35,198 nt of DNA from Nostoc sp. JL34 (GCF_017114945.1 NZ_JABXKQ010000157.1:1-35198), one strand, 5' to 3'; numbered from the stretch's first letter, positions 26,707-35,126 are shown. Notes: generated by a model not told the origin, from the sequence alone. Translations and numbers: made by a program.

Positions 26707-27978
26707 TTAGCGATCAATCCAACGGCTCACTGCTGGCAATTGTGCAGAGAACCATACCGCACCTAAGATATTTAGACTGCCACAGACAATCAAGGCATTA
26801 GTCGCACCAAAATTATGTGCCAAAGTTCCAGCTAACAGATTCCCAAAGGGCATCATACCCACCATTGCTAGGGCATAAAAACTCATCACCCGTCCGCGCT
26901 TATCCTCGGCAACTAGGGTTTGAATAATCATATTACTACTGGTAATCAGGAGGATGGAAAAGCAGCCTGTAAACACCAGTATGATTATGGATAATCCAAC
27001 TTGACGCGATAGTGAGAAGGAGATCAGACTTATCCCAATCAAGACTTGAGCGACTACAATCAAACGCTCTAAGCCCGCAATCCCTCGCCTGATACTGAGA
27101 TACAAACAAGCAAACAACGAGCCAATGGGCGCTGAGGTGCTCAAGTGAGCCATCGTAGTTGCATCCCCATTTAAAATCTTAGCCGCGAAGAGGGGCATGA
27201 GCGCGACATGAGACATCCCGACTAAACCTTGTAGCGCCAATATTAATAAAATTGCTCTAATCGGCTGGAAATTGGAGACATATTCAAAGCCCTCCCGCAA
27301 TTTATGCAAAGTATCACTAAGGCTCGTCAGGATCTGCGTGGATCGGACTTTCAGCCGCATTGCAAGCAGGGTAAAAATGGCAGGGATATAGCTGAGGGTA
27401 TCGTAGAGAAAACAATATTTCACCCCTAGCGTCGCAATTAAAATCCCGCCCATAGCAGGCCCCAATACCAGCGAGGAACTTAACATCACTGAATTCAAAG
27501 CGATCGCATTACTCCAATCAGCGCGATCATCTACGGTTTCGGTGACGATTGTATGACGCACGGGCATATCTAATCCCTTGAGAAAACCATTGAGAACACT
27601 CAGTACCAATAGGATGGGAAACGTCATCGAATTCCTAAAGGTAAGAATCGTTAATGTCAGGGAAACGCTAATTCCCAATATCTGCACCACCATTAACAAA
27701 TCACGACGACTCCAGCGATCAGACAATACGCCCGAAAACGGAATCACTAATAACGTCGGTAAAAATTGTACAAAGCCTGCAACTCCCAACAACCAAGCCG
27801 ACTTAGTTAAATCGTATACCAGCCAAGGAATAGTTAATTGCTGGGTCATAAATGTCCCAGACATTGATAGTAACTGTCCCCCAAAAAATAGGCGAAAATT
27901 ACGCCAGCGAAAGGCGGGTAAATATTGGTAAATGATATTACTTACGCGATCGCCTAGTTGTCTATTCCAAATTTTCAT
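26707..27978 (-). CDS. MFS transporter (DHA3-like exporter)
   Basis: The 423-residue protein has about 12 membrane segments. It opens with FRWRNFRLFFGGQLLSMSGT and WLVYDLTKSAWLLG, and the loop 2-3 motif GVLSDRWSRRDLLM is the classical MFS motif A. KLREGFEYVSN in the central loop and EDKRGRVMSFY in the second half are typical of the MFS_3/DHA3 group that exports siderophores, macrolides or other drugs. It converges with the SBF transporter. A promoter with a long inverted repeat precedes it, which suggests repressor control. Confidence 0.87.
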   Translation of the reverse strand: MKIWNRQLGDRVSNIIYQYLPAFRWRNFRLFFGGQLLSMSGTFMTQQLTIPWLVYDLTKSAWLLGVAGFVQFLPTLLVIPFSGVLSDRWSRRDLLMVVQILGISVSLTLTILTFRNSMTFPILLVLSVLNGFLKGLDMPVRHTIVTETVDDRADWSNAIALNSVMLSSSLVLGPAMGGILIATLGVKYCFLYDTLSYIPAIFTLLAMRLKVRSTQILTSLSDTLHKLREGFEYVSNFQPIRAILLILALQGLVGMSHVALMPLFAAKILNGDATTMAHLSTSAPIGSLFACLYLSIRRGIAGLERLIVVAQVLIGISLISFSLSRQVGLSIIILVFTGCFSILLITSSNMIIQTLVAEDKRGRVMSFYALAMVGMMPFGNLLAGTLAHNFGATNALIVCGSLNILGAVWFSAQLPAVSRWIDR

Positions 27979-27994
27979 TAGGGCAATTCTATCT

Positions 27995-28033
27995 ATTATA
28001 TTCTACTAAATATTAGAGCAACTAATATTTAGT
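27995..28033 (-). promoter_or_regulatory. Promoter and operator-like inverted repeat of the MFS gene
   Basis: ACTAAATATTAG (28005-28016) and CTAATATTTAGT (28022-28033) are a perfect 12-bp inverted repeat with a 5-base spacer. A minus-strand TATAAT lies at 27995-28000, so the palindrome covers the -35 to spacer region of a promoter about 20 bases before the ATG at 27978. This is the usual geometry of an ArsR, TetR or MarR type operator. No regulator gene is adjacent. Confidence 0.6.
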
Positions 28034-28117
28034 CTAGCTAATAATTATAAGGTAATTGCGTAGTTTACCGTCGCAGGCATCACGTCTGGTTTTGTAGCAA
28101 GCTTGCTGATTCAAAAG

Positions 28118-28412
28118 TTAAGCCCTATTCCTAAGGGCATCCGGTGTAATCGCTGCATACTGCTGAGCAGTTAAGGTTGCTCCTTTAACATCGACTTGTT
28201 TTGGCACAACTTTCAGTTCATATAGAAGATCCGCAACCTTTTGTTGAGCGCTAATCACTTCCTCAGTAATTGGTCTCATGTCATATTTCCTTCTCGTCAG
28301 CGTCAACTCCATAGTATCGACATCAGTCTTGACCTTCGGTGCAAGGATTTCGGCAGATGCCTGAGCAAAAATGGGTGGCGAAACGCCAGCAGGCCCAAGG
28401 TCAACTCCAGTT
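28118..28412 (-). pseudogene. C-terminal remnant of a sulfonate-type ABC substrate-binding protein
   Basis: The frame reads LGPAGVSPPIFAQASAEIL, then APKVKTDVDTMELTLTRRKY, then RPITEEVISAQQKVADLLYE and LKVVPKQVDVKGA before the stop at 28118. The RRKY...PITEEVI..QQKVAD..YEL..VPK..DV order is that of the C-terminus of aliphatic sulfonate/nitrate/taurine binding proteins (SsuA type). About two thirds of the gene, including the signal peptide, is missing. Upstream it joins the GMC fragment in another frame. It lies close to the arylsulfatase genes, so a sulfur-uptake locus was probably larger once. Confidence 0.7.
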
Positions 28413-28544
28413 TTCCTTTTCTCGCGGTAAAAATTTACCTCGTTCCAAAATTAAAATTTTCTTGCCACTGGGTGCAAGATGATAGGCTAAAGTGCCTCCA
28501 CCCGCCCCAGTGCCGATGATAATCACATCATAATGAGTGTTCAT
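28401..28544 (-). pseudogene. N-terminal remnant of a GMC-type FAD oxidoreductase
   Basis: ATG at 28544 opens a 47-residue frame, MNTHYDVIIIGTGAGGGTLA then YHLAPSGKKILILERGKFLP, ending REKENWS and a TGA at 28401-28403. The GTGAGGG dinucleotide-binding loop and the ERG(K/D)FLPREK.NW segment match the start of GMC oxidoreductases (choline/glucose dehydrogenase relatives, normally above 500 residues). The rest is deleted and replaced by the binding-protein remnant. The fragment is too short to fold into an enzyme. Confidence 0.75.
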
Positions 28545-28558
28545 TGTCAGACAATTTT

Positions 28559-28592
28559 GGATTTTAGATTTTAGATTTTGGATTTTAGATTA
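28559..28592. repeat. GATTTTA heptad repeat
   Basis: Five tandem, slightly variable copies of GATTTT(A/G) are seen between the GMC remnant and the MIP channel gene. This is a common short tandem repeat of Nostoc-type genomes. Confidence 0.85.
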
Positions 28593-28626
28593 ATTCCACA
28601 AATAATTGAGGAATAATTGTGACCAA

Positions 28627-29451
28627 TTATTCTCCTGGAATTGGCAGAGAGTCACTCAAATCGATTTTGCCGTGACGATTGTAGTCACAGCGAAAAATAC
28701 AGCGTTTATGATTGTTGTGATGCAATTTGGCACACTTGACGGCGCGTTTGCCAAATAGATATTGATATACTCTTGATGCCAGCAACATCCCCGCAGGTGG
28801 CACAATTACATATAGCCAAAATGCTGTCCAAATGTGGGCAGGTAAAGCAGAAGCAAGGCTGCGGGCAGGGTTCATGCCAAAGCCAGATAGAGGAGCTTCA
28901 AAAAAAACGTAAAGCATTACCAGAAATCCGGCAAATAGCCCTGTAAAGCGACTGAGTTTCTGATTGTTACTACTTAGCAGCACGATCATCATCATTACAA
29001 ATGCAATGACTAGTTCGCCCAATACAGCCACAACCCACCCTGATTTTCCTGGCACAGTGACGATATAGTTCACAGGCACTTTGGTGAACACCTGACCCAG
29101 CAATAATGCCACCAAATAAACCCCAAACAAACCGCCCAAACATTGAAACATAATGTAAAAAATAGCATCCTGACGTTTGACTTTTCCCAGACGATAGAAT
29201 GTGAGCGTGACAGCAGGATTCATGTGTGCGCCGGATTGCTTACCCCAAGGCGAATAAATCAGGGTAATTGCCGTTATTCCCATAACTACACCAATTAAAA
29301 ATCGGCGCAAATTGCCATTGGGAATTGCTTGATGAATCGGGGAACCAGGATACTGAAATACACAGGTGAATACTCCCGCAGCAATCAGAAATAATGCTAG
29401 CTGTGCTGCTTCCATTAAGTATTCTGGTAAATGCTTTCTAAATGTTTCCAT
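28627..29451 (-). CDS. MIP family channel (aquaporin/glycerol facilitator-like)
   Basis: The start is set at ATG 29451, which overlaps the upstream glycoside hydrolase by 14 bases; ATG 29478 is an alternative. The 274-residue protein has six membrane helices and both NPA boxes (HMNPAV at 78-80, GFGMNPARS at 194-196). The residue three before the second NPA is Phe191, as in GlpF (GFAMNPARD), rather than the small residue of water-specific AqpZ. A small neutral solute such as glycerol is therefore possible. The C-terminal tail (about 240-274) is hydrophilic and rich in Cys and His (CAKLHHNNHKRCIFRC), which is unusual for MIPs. Confidence 0.87.
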   Translation of the reverse strand: METFRKHLPEYLMEAAQLALFLIAAGVFTCVFQYPGSPIHQAIPNGNLRRFLIGVVMGITAITLIYSPWGKQSGAHMNPAVTLTFYRLGKVKRQDAIFYIMFQCLGGLFGVYLVALLLGQVFTKVPVNYIVTVPGKSGWVVAVLGELVIAFVMMMIVLLSSNNQKLSRFTGLFAGFLVMLYVFFEAPLSGFGMNPARSLASALPAHIWTAFWLYVIVPPAGMLLASRVYQYLFGKRAVKCAKLHHNNHKRCIFRCDYNRHGKIDLSDSLPIPGE

Positions 29452-32110
29452 GCTGCTCTTGCGCTCGGTGTTCAGCATTTTGGAGAATTAAGGCGGCGAC
29501 TAATCCTGTCCAGCCTGTTTGATGACTGGCTCCAATACCCGCCCCGTTATCTCCATGAAAGTATTCATGGAACAAAATATAATTGCGCCAATGGGGATCG
29601 GATTGAAATATTTCCAGACCGCCATATACCGGGCGACGACCGGCAGGATCTTGCTCAAAGATCGCAACTAGGCGATGAGAAAGGGCGATCGCTATTTCCT
29701 TTAATGTCATTTCTTGCCCCGAATCTGTGGGATATTCCACCTTCAAGCTATCTCCGAAGTAATCATAAAACCTCCACAGTGATTCAATAATTAAGTAGTT
29801 TACCGGGAACCAAATCGGGCCGCGCCAGTTAGAGTTACCGCCAAACAAACTTGTGGTAGATTCGGCGGGTTCGTAACGAACGCAGTAATCATGTTCGCCT
29901 TGATGTAATATATAAGGATCTTTGAGGTGATGCTTGGAAATAGCGCGAATTCCGTAATCACTTAAGAATTCATTCTCATCGAGCATCCGTTGCAGAATGC
30001 GTTGTAACTTTGTCTTGTAAGCGATCGCTAATAGCCTTCTCGCACCTACCCCCGGTGTTTCCATACAGGCGACATTATCTTTTAAATCTGGGCGATTGCG
30101 AATGAACCATTCCATCCGACGCTTGAAGCCGGGAAAACGCTCTAAAGTTTCTAATTCCAGCACTGTGACAGCGTAAAGGGGAATTAACCCAACCATTGAG
30201 CGCACTTTGACGGGAAATTGCCGTCCATCGGGTAAATGCAGCGCATCGTAGTAAAAGCCCTCTTCTTCATTCCAGAGCGAAATATCTGCATTCCCAATGC
30301 CGTCAATGGCATCGGCAATGTAGAGAAAATGCTCGAAGAACTTGCTGGCAATGTCTTCGTAGGTAGAATCTTCTTTCGCGAGTTCCAGGGCGATCGCTAG
30401 CATATTTAAACAGTACATTCCCATCCAGCTTGTACCATCTGCTTGATTGAGATGTCCGCCTGTGGGTAGTTCCTTGCTGCGGTCAAATACCCCTATATTG
30501 TCCAGTCCCAAAAACCCGCCCTGAAAGACGTTTTTACCTTCTACATCTTTGCGATTTACCCACCAAGTAAAATTCAGCAACAGCTTGTGAAAGACCTTTT
30601 CTAAAAAAGCGCGATCGGCTTTTCCGTAAGACTTCTGCTCGATTTGATAAACGCGTAAAGCTGCCCACGCCTGCACGGGTGGATTAACATCACCAAATGC
30701 CCATTCGTAAGCAGGTAATTGACCATTGGGCTGCATATACCATTCTCGCGTCAGGCGGTCAAGCTGCAACTTGGCAAAATTTGGATCAATGACAGCTAAA
30801 GGAATCAGGTGAAATGCTAGATCCCAAGCAGCAAACCAAGGGTATTCCCACTTGTCTGGCATCGAGAGAATATCTTCGCTAAATAGAGAAATCCACTCAT
30901 GGTTGCGTCCAGCCTTTCTTTCCGGTGGAGGTGGTGGTTGTTGGGGATCGCCCTTGAGCCAGTCATGGACGACATAGTTATAATACTGCTTGCTCCATAG
31001 CAAGCCGGCAAAGGCTTGACGTTGAATATTGCGCTCATCTTCTGACACGGGAAAGGGAGAAATGCCCTGATAAAATTCATCAGCTTCAGCAATGCGTGTC
31101 TGGAAAATTGTGTCAAAATCTTTGCCAAAAGGCTCTGTAAGTGTTTGCACATCACTCAACCGCAAGCGCACAACTTTAGTTTCACCTGGATTGATGGTTA
31201 ATTTGTAGTGAGAGGCAAACTTTGTGCCTATACGTTTGGGATTGACGGCTGCTGTTTTCCCATTCACAACATACTCATTAATGCCATCTTTGACATAAGG
31301 TGAATCATTGCTGGAACCAAATAATCGTTCGTAATTGGTTTCGTTGTCCGTAAACAGGAGTTCTGTATCTCCTTGGCAGTAAAGCCAGCGAGTTCCTAGG
31401 TGAGAATTCTCGGCTTCAATTAAACTGAAGTTGGAATCTGAGCTAACCACTTTCATAAAAGGTTTCTCAATTTCGGGATTCCAAGCCCAGATATTCCGAA
31501 ACCAGAGTGTTGGCAGTAGGTGGAGTGTGCTGGCTTCTGAACTGCGATTAGCGATCGCAATTTGAATTAAAATATCTTCCGGTGTGGCTTTGGCATACTC
31601 GATAAAAACGTCAAAATAACGGTTCTCGGCAAAGATCCCCGTATCAAGTAGCTCAAACTCCGGCTCAAATTTGCTTCTGCGTCGATTTTCTTCTAACAGT
31701 TGCATGTAGGGAAATGCTTGTTGAGGATACTTGTACAAGCATTTCATGTAGGAATGGGTGGGCGTATTGTCAAGATAAAAGTAATACTCTTTAACATCTT
31801 CACCGTGATTACCTTCTGTGCCCGTTAGCCCAAACAGTCGTTCTTTGAGAATGGGATCGTTGCCATTCCACAGGGCGATCGCAAAACACAAACGTTGGCG
31901 ACTATCGGAAATACCAGCAATGCCATCTTCGCCCCAACGATAAACACGCGATCGGGCATGATCGTGAGGAAAATAATCCCAAGCAGAACCGTCTCGGCTG
32001 TAATCCTCCCGTACCGTTCCCCATTGGCGATCGCTGAGATAAGGCCCCCAGCGTTTCCAGTAGGCAACACGTTCTCGATCCTGCTGCAATCTTACTTCTT
32101 CTGGAGTCAC
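29438..32110 (-). CDS. GH63/MGH1-like glycoside hydrolase
   Basis: The start is set at GTG 32110 (VTPEEVRLQQDRERVAYWKR), with GGAG 9 bases upstream. The frame stays open to 32257, but that part is encoded by short tandem repeats and gives low-complexity GSVGSVGSVGS. The 890-residue protein has an N-terminal beta domain (YFPHDHARSRVYRWGEDG early on) and an (alpha/alpha)6 catalytic domain. GSNWRGPIW-like SNWRGPIW (760-767) is a hallmark of the GH63/GH37 clan. The C-terminal QTGWTGLVAALI is also typical. No signal peptide is seen, so it should act in the cytoplasm on a glucoside such as a compatible-solute glycoside; the exact substrate is unknown. It lies between the SDR and MIP genes in one likely operon. 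Confidence 0.82.
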   Translation of the reverse strand: MTPEEVRLQQDRERVAYWKRWGPYLSDRQWGTVREDYSRDGSAWDYFPHDHARSRVYRWGEDGIAGISDSRQRLCFAIALWNGNDPILKERLFGLTGTEGNHGEDVKEYYFYLDNTPTHSYMKCLYKYPQQAFPYMQLLEENRRRSKFEPEFELLDTGIFAENRYFDVFIEYAKATPEDILIQIAIANRSSEASTLHLLPTLWFRNIWAWNPEIEKPFMKVVSSDSNFSLIEAENSHLGTRWLYCQGDTELLFTDNETNYERLFGSSNDSPYVKDGINEYVVNGKTAAVNPKRIGTKFASHYKLTINPGETKVVRLRLSDVQTLTEPFGKDFDTIFQTRIAEADEFYQGISPFPVSEDERNIQRQAFAGLLWSKQYYNYVVHDWLKGDPQQPPPPPERKAGRNHEWISLFSEDILSMPDKWEYPWFAAWDLAFHLIPLAVIDPNFAKLQLDRLTREWYMQPNGQLPAYEWAFGDVNPPVQAWAALRVYQIEQKSYGKADRAFLEKVFHKLLLNFTWWVNRKDVEGKNVFQGGFLGLDNIGVFDRSKELPTGGHLNQADGTSWMGMYCLNMLAIALELAKEDSTYEDIASKFFEHFLYIADAIDGIGNADISLWNEEEGFYYDALHLPDGRQFPVKVRSMVGLIPLYAVTVLELETLERFPGFKRRMEWFIRNRPDLKDNVACMETPGVGARRLLAIAYKTKLQRILQRMLDENEFLSDYGIRAISKHHLKDPYILHQGEHDYCVRYEPAESTTSLFGGNSNWRGPIWFPVNYLIIESLWRFYDYFGDSLKVEYPTDSGQEMTLKEIAIALSHRLVAIFEQDPAGRRPVYGGLEIFQSDPHWRNYILFHEYFHGDNGAGIGASHQTGWTGLVAALILQNAEHRAQEQHGNI

Positions 32111-32131
32111 GTCGCTTCGCTCCGAATTCAA

Positions 32132-32213
32132 AATGGGAATGGGGATTGGGGACTGGGGACTGGGGACTATAAAAAAGCTTCCCACACTTCCCACACTTCC
32201 CACACTTCCCAAC
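32132..32213. repeat. Short tandem repeats (GGGGACT and CCCACACTT)
   Basis: GGGGACT-type heptamers at about 32137-32168 and four CTTCCCACA nonamers at 32178-32213 fill the gap between the SDR stop and the glycoside hydrolase start. They explain the spurious N-terminal extension of the latter. Confidence 0.9.
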
Positions 32214-32216
32214 ACT

Positions 32217-32999
32217 CTATTGCTCTTGATAATTCCAGAGCAACCCACCGTCAACAAAAAATGTTGTACCTGTTACATAATCTGACTCAGAAGATGCGAG
32301 AAATGCAACTATAGATGCAACATCTCCTGGTTGTCCCAATCTTCCCAAAGGAATGTTTTTCAGGAGCGCCCCTAACTTCTGTGGATCGTTTAAAAGTTTA
32401 GTATTTATGGGAGTTTCAATTGCCCCTGGCGCAACATTATTAATATTAATGCCATGAGGAGCCAGTTCTACAGCCAAATTACGGGTGAGCATTTTCAAGC
32501 CACCTTTGCTAGCACAGTAAGCAGCAAAGTGCGGAAAAGGTAATTCTTCGTGTACGGAACTAATATTAATAATCTTGCCAGGTTGCTTTCTTTCTAGTAG
32601 GTGTTGCACAAATGCTTGTGTGGCAAAGAATATTCCTTTGAGATTCACATTCATGACAGCATCGTAATCGGCTTCAGTCACATCCCAAAAATCGGCGTTT
32701 TTTTCAATGCCTGCATTGTTAACCAAAATATCTAGCTTGCCAAAGTGGGAAATACTGTCTGCAATCATGCGCTGCACATCGGCAACCTTACCTGTATCTC
32801 CTTGAATTGTAAACCCATCTACTATATGGCACTGACCACCAGCGGCTTTTACCTTCGACAAGGTTTCTTCTGCACCTTCAGGATGAGAGCGGTAGTTGAT
32901 AACAATACTTGCTCCTTCCTGTGCTAGACGAATTGCGATCGCCTGTCCTATCCCTTGACTACTCCCTGTAACCAGTGCAATTTTATCTTTTAGTTTCAT
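32217..32999 (-). CDS. Short-chain dehydrogenase/reductase (glucose 1-dehydrogenase-like)
   Basis: The 260-residue classical SDR has the cofactor loop TGSSQGIG (11-18), NNAG at 94-97, catalytic Ser147/148 (INISSVH) and YCASK with Tyr161 and Lys165. The ending TGTTFFVDGGLLWNY is typical of the glucose 1-dehydrogenase-like group. Basic residues after strand 2 (NYRSHP) suggest NADP(H). It is the first gene of the SDR-hydrolase-MIP run and probably acts on a sugar or polyol, but this group is broad. Confidence 0.88.
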   Translation of the reverse strand: MKLKDKIALVTGSSQGIGQAIAIRLAQEGASIVINYRSHPEGAEETLSKVKAAGGQCHIVDGFTIQGDTGKVADVQRMIADSISHFGKLDILVNNAGIEKNADFWDVTEADYDAVMNVNLKGIFFATQAFVQHLLERKQPGKIINISSVHEELPFPHFAAYCASKGGLKMLTRNLAVELAPHGININNVAPGAIETPINTKLLNDPQKLGALLKNIPLGRLGQPGDVASIVAFLASSESDYVTGTTFFVDGGLLWNYQEQ

Positions 33000-33042
33000 C
33001 TACCTGTTCCAATATGATTGATTGTGGGGTGGGCATCTTGCC
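33000..33042. other. Upstream DNA of the SDR gene with a split palindromic repeat
   Basis: The segment GTGGGGTGGGCATCTTGCC (33024-33042) is the left half of a palindromic repeat GGGTGGGCA-TCT-TGCCCGCCC. The right half resumes at 33269 after the inserted element. Restoring the two halves with one target copy gives a nine-pair hairpin. Confidence 0.65.
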
Positions 33043-33268
33043 ATTAGTGTCAACTTAAGGTTAAAACCCATTTGTCAACGATAGGTTTTGTTAGGAACGA
33101 AGTATAAAGGTGAACTTTTTTCTGACTTTTATACGCAAGCTGGGAGTGATGCTAATAAACAAAGCATTAATAGTCCCTGAAAAAGTTCGTTTTTTGTCCC
33201 TTTCAAACCAAATTGTTAAGCATAAATGCTTATTGACATAGGAAGTTTGAGCTTAACTTGACACCTAT
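33043..33268. mobile_element. Non-autonomous insertion element (226 bp) with 11-bp target duplication
   Basis: The ends are ATTAGTGTCAACTTAAGG and, in complement, ATAGGTGTCAAGTTAAGC, matching at 14 of 18 positions. GGCATCTTGCC flanks both sides (33032-33042 and 33269-33279) as a perfect 11-bp direct repeat. A target duplication of 10-13 bp is typical of IS4-family elements. The interior codes for no recognisable transposase, so it would move only with help in trans. It separates the MerA-like gene from the SDR gene. Confidence 0.75.
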
Positions 33269-33345
33269 GGCATCTTGCCCGCCCTGATAATGCAAGTTCT
33301 ATGCGTAACAGCTTATAAGTCCTTGGGTCTGCGCTTGCTGTCTCC

Positions 33346-34740
33346 TTATAACTTAGAAAACAATATATTTAACCCTTCAGTCATCGTGGGATGAGTCAAA
33401 ATACCATCGCGCAGAACGGTGTAGGGCATCTGAGCTTGCATCACCATCTGCACCGTCGAAATCACTTCACCTGCTTCATGACACAACAGGGAACACCCTA
33501 GAATTCGACCTGTCTCTGTATCCACGATCGCCTTCAGCAGTCCATCGGTTTGACCGAGTGTTCTTGCTCTGGGAACAGCTGACGCATCAACCTTCGCCAC
33601 GCGGATGGGATATCCTTGTTGCTGTGCTTCAGTTTCGGTTAAACCCACATGAGCCAGTTCTGGATCGATGAACAAACAGGATGGCACTAAGCGATCGCTT
33701 GTACTGCGATCGCCCCCATCAATTAAATTAGCTTTGACAATGCGATAATCATCAAGGGATATATGGGTGTATTGCGGCCCCCCATTGATATCGCCTAACG
33801 CCCAAATTCCGGGTACATTTGTCTCCAGGCGATCGTTGACTTGAATAAATCCGCGTGTATCGGTTGCCACACCAGCAGCAGCTAAATTTAAGCTCTCGGT
33901 ATTGGGCGCACGACCAACGGCGACGAGCAAATGCGAACCCTGGAGGCTGAGGGAGCGATCGGCAACTTGGATTTGCAGGATGGTTTCATTGCCAGTGCGA
34001 TCAATCTTCAACACCTTCGCCTTCAACAAGAATTCAATACCATCTTGTTCTAACAGTGTTTGAACTGCGATCGCTATATCTGGATCTTGCTGTGACAGGA
34101 TTTGCTCACTTTGTCCAATGACAGTAACGCGAGAGCCAAAGCGCCGAAACATCTGGGCAAACTCTAAACCAATATAGCCACTACCGAGAACGATCAGGTG
34201 TTCAGGCAAGTATTCTAGCTCCATAATCGACTCACTCGTTAAAAACTCAACTTCTGTGAGTCCGGGAATGGATGGAATTAACGGTCGTGTGCCTGTATTA
34301 ATAAATAAGCGTTCGGCGGTAAGTAAGCGATTGTTCCCGTCAGCCATCGTTACTGCGATCGTTTTGGGAGCAACAAACTTTGCTTCGCCAATAATCAAGT
34401 TGTTATCCAGAGCCTTTTCTAGATTGTGCAAGTTCATTTCACGCGCAGATTGCACAACCGATCGTTTTCGTTGGATCACCTCTGCTAAATTAACAATGGG
34501 TGTGTTGCTTTTAACACCATAAGCGGCACTGTTTCGCACTGTGTTTGCTACATTGGCACTCGCCACCATCGTTTTAGTAGGAATGCAGGCGATATTGATG
34601 CATCCGCCACCAATCATGTTTAAACTGCGTTCAACTAGAGCGGTTTTACGTCCGTCAGCAACTAGCGCTGGTGCTAGTGTTTTACCCGCTTTGCCGCCGC
34701 CGATAATAATATCGTCATAGTGTTGAGTGTCCACTTCCAT
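33346..34740 (-). CDS. MerA-like FAD/NAD(P) disulfide oxidoreductase
   Basis: The 464-residue class I pyridine nucleotide-disulfide oxidoreductase has an FAD loop GGGKAGK (14-20), the redox pair Cys47/Cys52 (GGGCINIACIPTKT), a second nucleotide loop GSGYIGLEF (near 186-194) and GDINGG for FAD. The C-terminal dimerisation domain has HPTMTEG with His450. It resembles mercuric reductases without the NmerA domain, but the C-terminal Cys pair of MerA is absent and no mer genes are nearby, so true Hg(II) reduction is unlikely. AAAGGA sits one to two bases before the ATG and 7 bases before GTG at codon 3, so the start may be GTG 34734. Confidence 0.85.
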   Translation of the reverse strand: MEVDTQHYDDIIIGGGKAGKTLAPALVADGRKTALVERSLNMIGGGCINIACIPTKTMVASANVANTVRNSAAYGVKSNTPIVNLAEVIQRKRSVVQSAREMNLHNLEKALDNNLIIGEAKFVAPKTIAVTMADGNNRLLTAERLFINTGTRPLIPSIPGLTEVEFLTSESIMELEYLPEHLIVLGSGYIGLEFAQMFRRFGSRVTVIGQSEQILSQQDPDIAIAVQTLLEQDGIEFLLKAKVLKIDRTGNETILQIQVADRSLSLQGSHLLVAVGRAPNTESLNLAAAGVATDTRGFIQVNDRLETNVPGIWALGDINGGPQYTHISLDDYRIVKANLIDGGDRSTSDRLVPSCLFIDPELAHVGLTETEAQQQGYPIRVAKVDASAVPRARTLGQTDGLLKAIVDTETGRILGCSLLCHEAGEVISTVQMVMQAQMPYTVLRDGILTHPTMTEGLNILFSKL

Positions 34741-34840
34741 ATCCTTTGAGTTTGATCGGGTGAATACGATTTCTAGAAGGTGTTATGAATTTCAGAAAAA
34801 ACTGGCTGACTAAGAGGGTTTTAGCGATAACGTATTTGCC

Positions 34841-34941
34841 CTAGTACTGTGTCAATAAATAATTGATGGATAAATTTCCTGTAGAGACGGCAATTTATCG
34901 CGTCTCTTTAACCGTCAAAATGAATTATGACAGACTACTAG
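34841..34941. repeat. MITE-like element with CTAGTA ends and internal hairpin
   Basis: The left end CTAGTACTGTGTCAATAAAT and the complement of the right end CTAGTAGTCTGTCATAATTC share CTAGTA and TGTCA. The centre has a perfect 7-bp stem, AGAGACG (34883-34889) with CGTCTCT (34901-34907). No coding content. It lies upstream of the MerA-like gene. Confidence 0.6.
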
Positions 34942-34979
34942 CTGGGTTTCCAAAAAGTGCTAACATCCGCGCTTAGGAT

Positions 34980-35126
34980 TCAACTTTTCGTACAAGCTTG
35001 GTTCATCAAGATACGCTTGTTTTTATACACCTCTAAAGTTCCAGACTGCGGATTATCTAAGGTGCTATCCCACACCCAATATTCATAAATTCCATTCCGA
35101 AACTTATAGAACCCATTTGATATCTT
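34980..35126 (-). pseudogene. C-terminal fragment of a small cyanobacterial hypothetical protein
   Basis: An open stretch of 48 codons ending at TGA (34980-34982) reads KISNGFYKFRNGIYEYWVWD then STLDNPQSGTLEVYKNKRIL and MNQACTKS. The aromatic-rich GFYKFRNG.YEYWVWD...SGTLEVY pattern looks like the end of a small exported cyanobacterial family of unknown function. An in-frame TAA lies just upstream (35127-35129). The neighbouring frame upstream reads ISVDSTCSSK, and one extra A in the AAAA run at 35125-35128 would join the two. This suggests a frameshift or truncation. The window ends 72 bases further on. Confidence 0.5.

Noticed and set aside
29438..32257. 939-residue version of the glycoside hydrolase
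   Set aside because: The extra 49 codons are encoded by tandem repeats and overlap the end of the SDR gene; GTG 32110 gives a normal family start.
33346..34740. True mercuric reductase
   Set aside because: The C-terminal Cys pair and any merR, merT or merP neighbours are missing, so only the general disulfide oxidoreductase family is claimed.
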